Notes under the pieces: model-generated | What the model was told of the DNA's origin: nothing | What the model saw: the letters and a program-made list of their open reading frames with translations, nothing else | Database searches by the model: none | NCBI GenBank assembly: GCA_003220985.1 | Contig: QHTY01000176.1 | Span: forward strand, 14,287 to 24,681 | Origin: Gemmatimonadota bacterium | Lineage (GTDB): Bacteria > Gemmatimonadota > Gemmatimonadetes > Gemmatimonadales > GWC2-71-9 | Direction: 5' to 3' | Length of the DNA: 10,395 nucleotides | Made by a program: the position numbers and the translations under genes | Part shown: positions 6,732 to 10,395 of the stretch, one piece after another | Numbering within the stretch: position 1 is the stretch's first letter | Layout: each line of letters begins with the position of its first letter

Positions 6732-7962
6732 GCTGGAAACGCCGCTTGGGATAGACCGGCATGTCGAATCCGAGCACCGCGCGCACGCCGCGTCGGACGA
6801 TCTCGCCTTTCAGGGCATAGAGGCGCTCGTGCGAGCCGTTGGTGAGCTCGGCGAACGGTATCGCTTCGGCGATCGCGATGACGGACGGCCGGGTGTAGGG
6901 GCTGAACGTTGCAAAACCGTAGCGACTCGCACACGCGTATCCGCGCACGCAGCCGCGGCTGTAGCCGCCGGAGTAGGTCAGCGAATGCTTGAGTGAATCG
7001 ACGCCCCAACCCTCCTGGTAGAGCATGCGGTTGTTCACAACGCTTCTGATCGTCAGCTCGCTGTTCGCCTCGATCGGATAGTCCTTCAGGTTCTCATCGC
7101 CGCCGTCGCCGTCGACCAGCAGTCGCCACTTTGGGTAGCGCGCCCGGATTTCTTGCAGCAGCGCGAGATTGACGGCGGCGCATTCGACGTCGAGCGGTTT
7201 GTAGTCTTCGATGACCGCGACGGCGCGCAGGGGATCCAAGGCGCTCGATGGTACCTCGATCGTCTCGCCGAGCATCTCGACGTTCGAGTGCCGCAAGAAC
7301 TCGCGTGCCTGCCGCGCGTCGTCGCCGTCGCCGTCGAGCGAGAGTGTGAACGCTTTGAGCCGGGCGGGTGACTGTCCCTCATCGAGCAGCAGCTTGTACA
7401 GGCACAGCAGCACTGACCCGCTGTCGACCCCGCCGGAGAACGGCACGCCAATTGGGGCGTCCGGAGTCTGGGCCCGGAGCCAGGGCCCGAGCTCCCGGCA
7501 TAACGCCTCGATATAGTGACGTCCGATTACATCCAGATCCTGGGGCAGCGTGCCGCGCGGTGGATCAAAGAACCGGTGGTAGACGGGATTGGGATCGGGA
7601 CAGCCAATCAGCCGCAGCGTCGTCACGTGGTGGGCCGGCGCCATCCGGGTGTAGGACGGATGGAACTGATCCTTCCACCCACGCCGCTCCAGCTCGGCCG
7701 CGATCGCATCGATCCGCTCGGCGACGACGAGCACCGGACCGTCCGTAGCCTTTGCGAGGAAATAGCGCAGCGGCCGCTCGAGGCTCCGCGCCAGCACGAC
7801 GCGCTCGCCTTCCTGCGCGACGAGCGCAAATGACCCATTGATCTCGAGCACGGCCGTGGGATCGACGTCGAGCAGCCTGCGGCGCGCCGCCGCCAGATCA
7901 CCCGACCAGAGGTGCTGCGAGCTGTCCGGAATGAGGTTGATGACGTCGGCGATCTGCTTCAT
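6643..7962 (-). CDS. Asparagine-synthase-like ATP-dependent amide ligase lacking the glutaminase cysteine
   Basis: The product is 439 residues from the ATG at 7962, which overlaps the GH97 stop as ATGA; the frame continues upstream only as a shadow of GH97. Residues about 35-135 resemble the later part of the class II glutaminase domain of AsnB (INGSFALVA, LARSLERPLRYFLA), but the N-terminus begins too late to carry the nucleophile Cys2. The synthetase domain has the ATP pyrophosphatase loop SGGVDSGS (176-183), DGDGGDE (284-290) and a typical end (LKGEIVR...PKRRFQHGS, 384-413). The expected chemistry is acyl adenylation followed by attack of an amine or ammonia, as in asparagine, beta-lactam or lasso-peptide macrolactam synthetases. 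Without the cysteine, free ammonia or a substrate amine would be the nucleophile; this is inference. At 439 residues it is shorter than AsnB (about 550-650). It is second in the block, between GH97 and the radical SAM gene. A role in natural-product or cell-envelope chemistry is more likely than asparagine supply. Confidence 0.92.
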   Translation of the reverse strand: MKQIADVINLIPDSSQHLWSGDLAAARRRLLDVDPTAVLEINGSFALVAQEGERVVLARSLERPLRYFLAKATDGPVLVVAERIDAIAAELERRGWKDQFHPSYTRMAPAHHVTTLRLIGCPDPNPVYHRFFDPPRGTLPQDLDVIGRHYIEALCRELGPWLRAQTPDAPIGVPFSGGVDSGSVLLCLYKLLLDEGQSPARLKAFTLSLDGDGDDARQAREFLRHSNVEMLGETIEVPSSALDPLRAVAVIEDYKPLDVECAAVNLALLQEIRARYPKWRLLVDGDGGDENLKDYPIEANSELTIRSVVNNRMLYQEGWGVDSLKHSLTYSGGYSRGCVRGYACASRYGFATFSPYTRPSVIAIAEAIPFAELTNGSHERLYALKGEIVRRGVRAVLGFDMPVYPKRRFQHGSAAADAAARLFTADEARYRRHFHALHA

Positions 7963-10022
7963 GGACGTGTCCCCCCCCTCGGGCCCACCGGGCGAATGCG
8001 AATCGCCTGGCCCCCGCCGGGAGCGAGCGCGATGCGCAGCACGGAGTTGCGGGTGACGGCGCGATGCGAGATCGCGACAGGCGTGGGATTCGTGAGCCAG
8101 TTCGCGCCGGGCCCGTCGGCGTAAATGTCGGCGACGTAAGCTTTGCCGCGATCGAGAAATGTCAGCGGCACGCTGAACGTGCGGGCTTCCTCGTCCGTGA
8201 TGGCGCCGAGGAACCATTGCGGGCTGCTCTTCTGCTTCCGGGCCACGATAACGTAGTCGCCGATCTTCCCGTCGATCACCCGCGTCGTGTCCCAGTCAAC
8301 CGCGACGTCCTTGATGAATTGGAATGCCGGCACCTGGTCGTAGTTCTCGGGCAGGTCAGCTGCCATCTGTAGCGGCGAGTAGATGACCACGTAGAGCGCG
8401 AGCTGCTTCGCGATTGTGGTCCGGACGCGAGGCTCCTCGTTGAGGCGCGCCGGCCCCGTGTGCGTGCGCAAGATATCGAATATCCCCGGTGTGAAGTCCA
8501 TCGGGCCATCGAGCAGGCGGGTGAAGAAGAGAATCGTTTCGTGTTCCGGGGGATTGCCGCCGTCGCCGCCCCACGCGTTGTACTCCTGACCGCGCGCCCC
8601 CTCGCGGCTCATCATGTTGGGATAGGTGCGGCGCTCGCCGGTGTCGTGGATGGGCTCGTGCGCGTCGAGCATGATGTGGTACTGCGCCGCCTTCTCGATC
8701 ACGTGCCGGTAGTGGTTGACCATGAACTGGCCCCAGTGCGAGTGGCCTTCGCTGGTCAGATCCGTCACGTAGCCCGACTTGATCCCGTCCAGGCCGAGGG
8801 AGTGGTACAACGAGAACGCGCTGTCCATCTGGCGCTCGTAGTTCTGGATGCCGCCGGAGGTTTCGTTGTGCACGATGAGATGCACGCCTTTGGAGCGGGC
8901 GTAGCGCGCGAGCTCGGGCAGGTCGTAGTCGGGGTAGGATTGCGTAAACGAGAACGCGTTGCGGTTCTGGATCCAGTCGCCGTCCCAACCGACGTTCCAG
9001 CCTTCGACCAGCACGCCGCCGAAGCCGTTCGCCGCGGCAAAATCGATATAGCGCTTGGTATTCGCGGTCGTGGCCCCGTGTTTCGGCCCGGAGCTCCACG
9101 TCATCGTGTTGATGTGCATGCCCCACCAGATGCCGACGTACTTCATCGGCTTGATCCAGTCGGTGTTCGCGAGGACGGGGGGGGGATTGAGGTTGAGCCC
9201 GATGACGGACGGCGAGAGCTCCGTCACCTTGTCGGCGATCTGAATCGTGCGCCACGGCGTCACGAACGGCGTGTGGCCCCGCACTTTCACGCCGTCGGCG
9301 TAGGGCGCGAGATCGGCGCGCAGGGTGCGGCTCTCCATGCGCGGCCCGCGAATATTCATCTTCGCGTAGTCCACGAGATTCGCCTCGTGGATGACGACGA
9401 ATGTCTTGCCGTCCCGCAGCTCCATCGTGAGCGGCGTCTGCACGCTATCGAGTGTGCTCACGGGCCCTTCGGACCACAGCTGCTCGGAGCGATCGAGCCG
9501 CGGACGGTTCGACGCGATCCACCAGGCGCGGGCGTTGTCCGCGATCGCGAACTCGGTCAGCTCGTCCATCATCTCGAAATCGGCGAGGCTCGGCTGCGCG
9601 GGGAACTCGTAGCGGAAGGCCACCCCGTCGTTGAACGCGCGCACGGCGAGCGTGAACTTGCGGTTCGGGGCCCTCGTCTCTTCGACGCCGACCTTCAGCT
9701 CGTTGTGATGATCGCGGATGCGTGAGACCTCGCCCCACGGCTGGGTCCACGTTTCGTCAAAGGTGCTGCGGCTCGAGTCCACGATGCGCAGGCTGTCGCG
9801 CAGCGGCGGCGCGCCGCGGAAGTCGAATCCCAGCAGCGAAGGCGTGAGGAGCGGACGCCCGTCGCGCTCGACCGAGTAGTACAGCCGCCCTTCGTGCGTC
9901 TCGACGACGACGGCGTTGCGGCCGTCGGGAGAGGCGACGCGCACCTGGCTGGGCGCCGCGCAGGGGATGAAGAAGGCCAACAGCGCGGATGCGGGGGTGA
10001 AGCGTCGTCCATATATTCTCAT
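7959..10022 (-). CDS. Glycoside hydrolase family 97 (SusB-like alpha-glucosidase), exported
   Basis: The product is 687 residues with a hydrophobic N-terminal signal (SALLAFFIPCAAPSQ), so probably periplasmic. The N-terminal beta-sandwich (about 28-280) is followed by the catalytic barrel, starting near KYVGIWWGMH (294-303) and including FGGVLVEGWNVGWDGDW (334-350), and a C-terminal beta domain (about 590-680). The inverting-type glutamates are present: Glu387 in HNETSG, Glu456 in DAHEP, Glu474 in SREGARG and Glu480 in RGQEY. Their spacing (69, 18 and 6) equals that of SusB Glu439, 508, 526 and 532 as I recall them. DGIKSGY replaces the aspartate nucleophile of the retaining subgroup, so an inverting alpha-glucosidase acting on alpha-glucans or maltooligosaccharides, with calcium, is predicted. 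The start has a good ribosome site, GAGGGAG, 8 bases upstream. It is first of the four-gene block; its last codons carry a G8 tract and its stop overlaps the next start. Confidence 0.96.
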   Translation of the reverse strand: MRIYGRRFTPASALLAFFIPCAAPSQVRVASPDGRNAVVVETHEGRLYYSVERDGRPLLTPSLLGFDFRGAPPLRDSLRIVDSSRSTFDETWTQPWGEVSRIRDHHNELKVGVEETRAPNRKFTLAVRAFNDGVAFRYEFPAQPSLADFEMMDELTEFAIADNARAWWIASNRPRLDRSEQLWSEGPVSTLDSVQTPLTMELRDGKTFVVIHEANLVDYAKMNIRGPRMESRTLRADLAPYADGVKVRGHTPFVTPWRTIQIADKVTELSPSVIGLNLNPPPVLANTDWIKPMKYVGIWWGMHINTMTWSSGPKHGATTANTKRYIDFAAANGFGGVLVEGWNVGWDGDWIQNRNAFSFTQSYPDYDLPELARYARSKGVHLIVHNETSGGIQNYERQMDSAFSLYHSLGLDGIKSGYVTDLTSEGHSHWGQFMVNHYRHVIEKAAQYHIMLDAHEPIHDTGERRTYPNMMSREGARGQEYNAWGGDGGNPPEHETILFFTRLLDGPMDFTPGIFDILRTHTGPARLNEEPRVRTTIAKQLALYVVIYSPLQMAADLPENYDQVPAFQFIKDVAVDWDTTRVIDGKIGDYVIVARKQKSSPQWFLGAITDEEARTFSVPLTFLDRGKAYVADIYADGPGANWLTNPTPVAISHRAVTRNSVLRIALAPGGGQAIRIRPVGPRGGTRP
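7971..7978 (-). other. G8 tract before the asparagine-synthase-like start
   Basis: Eight consecutive G on the minus strand lie 8 bases upstream of the ATG at 7962 and inside the last codons of GH97. The tract may serve as a G-rich ribosome-binding sequence for the downstream gene. It is also a potential slippage site: the downstream frame stays open upstream through the tract as far as 8217, so a -1 shift here would bypass the GH97 stop. Confidence 0.6.
10012..10017 (+). promoter_or_regulatory. Possible -10 element for the plug lipoprotein gene
   Basis: TATATT in an AT-rich patch within the GH97 signal-peptide codons lies 32 bases before the plus-strand ATG, which would give a short leader including the AAGGGG site. 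No convincing -35 hexamer is seen, so this is weak. Confidence 0.25.
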
Positions 10023-10030
10023 CTAGCGGA

Positions 10031-10043
10031 CTCCCTCAAGGGG
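10031..10043. promoter_or_regulatory. Back-to-back ribosome-binding sites of divergent genes
   Basis: Between the GH97 start (10022) and the plug-lipoprotein start (10050) there are only 27 bases. CTCCCTC at 10031-10037 reads GAGGGAG on the minus strand, 8 bases before the GH97 ATG. AAGGGG at 10038-10043 is 6 bases before the plus-strand ATG. Both starts are supported by these sites. No room is left for promoters between the genes, so each must lie in the opposite gene's 5' end. Confidence 0.75.
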
Positions 10044-10049
10044 CTGTCT

Positions 10050-10395
10050 ATGGCAACCGTGACACGCGCGTTCCTGTCGCTACTCCTGCTCGCAGCCTGC
10101 TCACGTCGGTCGTCGCAGCATTCCTCCCCCCCAACCGATCCCAACCGGCCACCGGGCACGGTCCTCACGGCAGAAGACATTCAGCGCTCGCCCGGGCAAA
10201 CTCTCGAGCAATTACTGCTGGCGCGTGTGCCGGGCATGACTCTGACGCGCGCCCCCGACGGTCACGCCGTACTGCACCTGCGCGGCACCACGACGTTGTT
10301 GGGGGACGAAGAGCCGCTGTTCGTCGTGGACGGCATCCCGCTCGGGCCGAACGCCGCCAACCTGGCGGCGATCGATCCGCACGATATCCAGACCG
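10050..10395 (+). CDS. Lipoprotein with TonB-dependent receptor plug domain (N-terminal part; runs off the right edge)
   Basis: The open frame starts at ATG 10050 with AAGGGG 6 bases upstream and continues to the window edge (115 codons visible). MATVTRAFLSLLLLAAC is a clear lipoprotein signal with an LAAC lipobox at Cys17, followed by a Ser/Pro-rich linker. From about residue 40 the sequence looks like a TonB plug domain: VLTAEDIQRSPGQTLEQLL, then VPGMTL, VLHLRG and LFVVDGIPLGP, and DPHDIQ at the edge. The FVVDGIPL segment is the typical signature of SusC-like receptors. A full receptor barrel would not normally follow a lipobox, so this may be a free plug-like lipoprotein rather than a transporter, but the C-terminal part is outside the window. 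Its position divergent from GH97 fits a glycan-uptake setting. Confidence 0.85.
   Translation, partial: MATVTRAFLSLLLLAACSRRSSQHSSPPTDPNRPPGTVLTAEDIQRSPGQTLEQLLLARVPGMTLTRAPDGHAVLHLRGTTTLLGDEEPLFVVDGIPLGPNAANLAAIDPHDIQT

Noticed and set aside
7963..8217. N-terminal extension of the asparagine-synthase-like protein
   Set aside because: It is an Arg/His-rich shadow of the GH97 C-terminus; the ATGA junction at 7962 is a far better start.
8460..9725. Plus-strand open frame of 421 codons opposite GH97
   Set aside because: It is the mirror of a well-supported GH97 gene in high-GC DNA; its product shows no known motif and is rich in Val, Arg and His as expected for a shadow frame.

Overview
The window is high-GC (roughly two thirds G+C by eye), almost fully coding bacterial DNA with no rRNA, tRNA, CRISPR array or recognisable insertion sequence. 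The gene content fits a Gram-negative soil or environmental bacterium. It includes two exported FG-GAP/VCBS proteins of the CRTAC1/ASPIC-UnbV type, a periplasmic GH97 alpha-glucosidase of the SusB type, and a lipoprotein with a TonB-receptor plug domain. Gemmatimonadota or Acidobacteriota would be my guess; this is inferred from gene types, not from a marker gene.

Layout. (1) Positions 1-778, minus strand: N-terminal part of an FG-GAP lipoprotein that runs off the left edge. (2) Positions 795-4286, plus strand: a divergent large lipoprotein-like TPR + FG-GAP + ASPIC/UnbV protein. (3) Positions 10022 down to 4246, minus strand: a tightly packed four-gene block, read in the order GH97 glycosidase, asparagine-synthase-like amide ligase, radical SAM enzyme, halogenase-like FAD oxidoreductase. 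Each gene overlaps the next, by 4 bp (ATGA), 89 bp and about 10-52 bp. The last one overlaps the convergent TPR/FG-GAP gene by 41 bp. (4) Position 10050 to the right edge, plus strand: start of a lipoprotein with a TonB plug domain, 27 bp from the GH97 start and divergent from it.

How the genes may work together. GH97, the FG-GAP proteins and the plug lipoprotein all point to the cell envelope and glycan uptake. The three enzymes co-transcribed behind GH97 look like a small tailoring pathway: an ATP-dependent amide-forming ligase without the usual glutaminase cysteine, a radical SAM protein, and a halogenase-fold flavoenzyme without the halogenase WxWxIP motif. No precursor peptide, carrier protein or transporter is visible beside them, so product and substrate are unknown. 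This block is the best candidate for an undescribed system.

A second theme is a heptanucleotide repeat (consensus RGGAGYC) found at four sites. All four lie inside genes and are translated in frame: three in the TPR/FG-GAP gene and one across the radical SAM/flavoprotein junction. At one site repeats in opposite orientations form a perfect 19-bp inverted repeat. The window also has several G/C tracts of 7-9 bases, one directly before the start codon of the asparagine-synthase-like gene.
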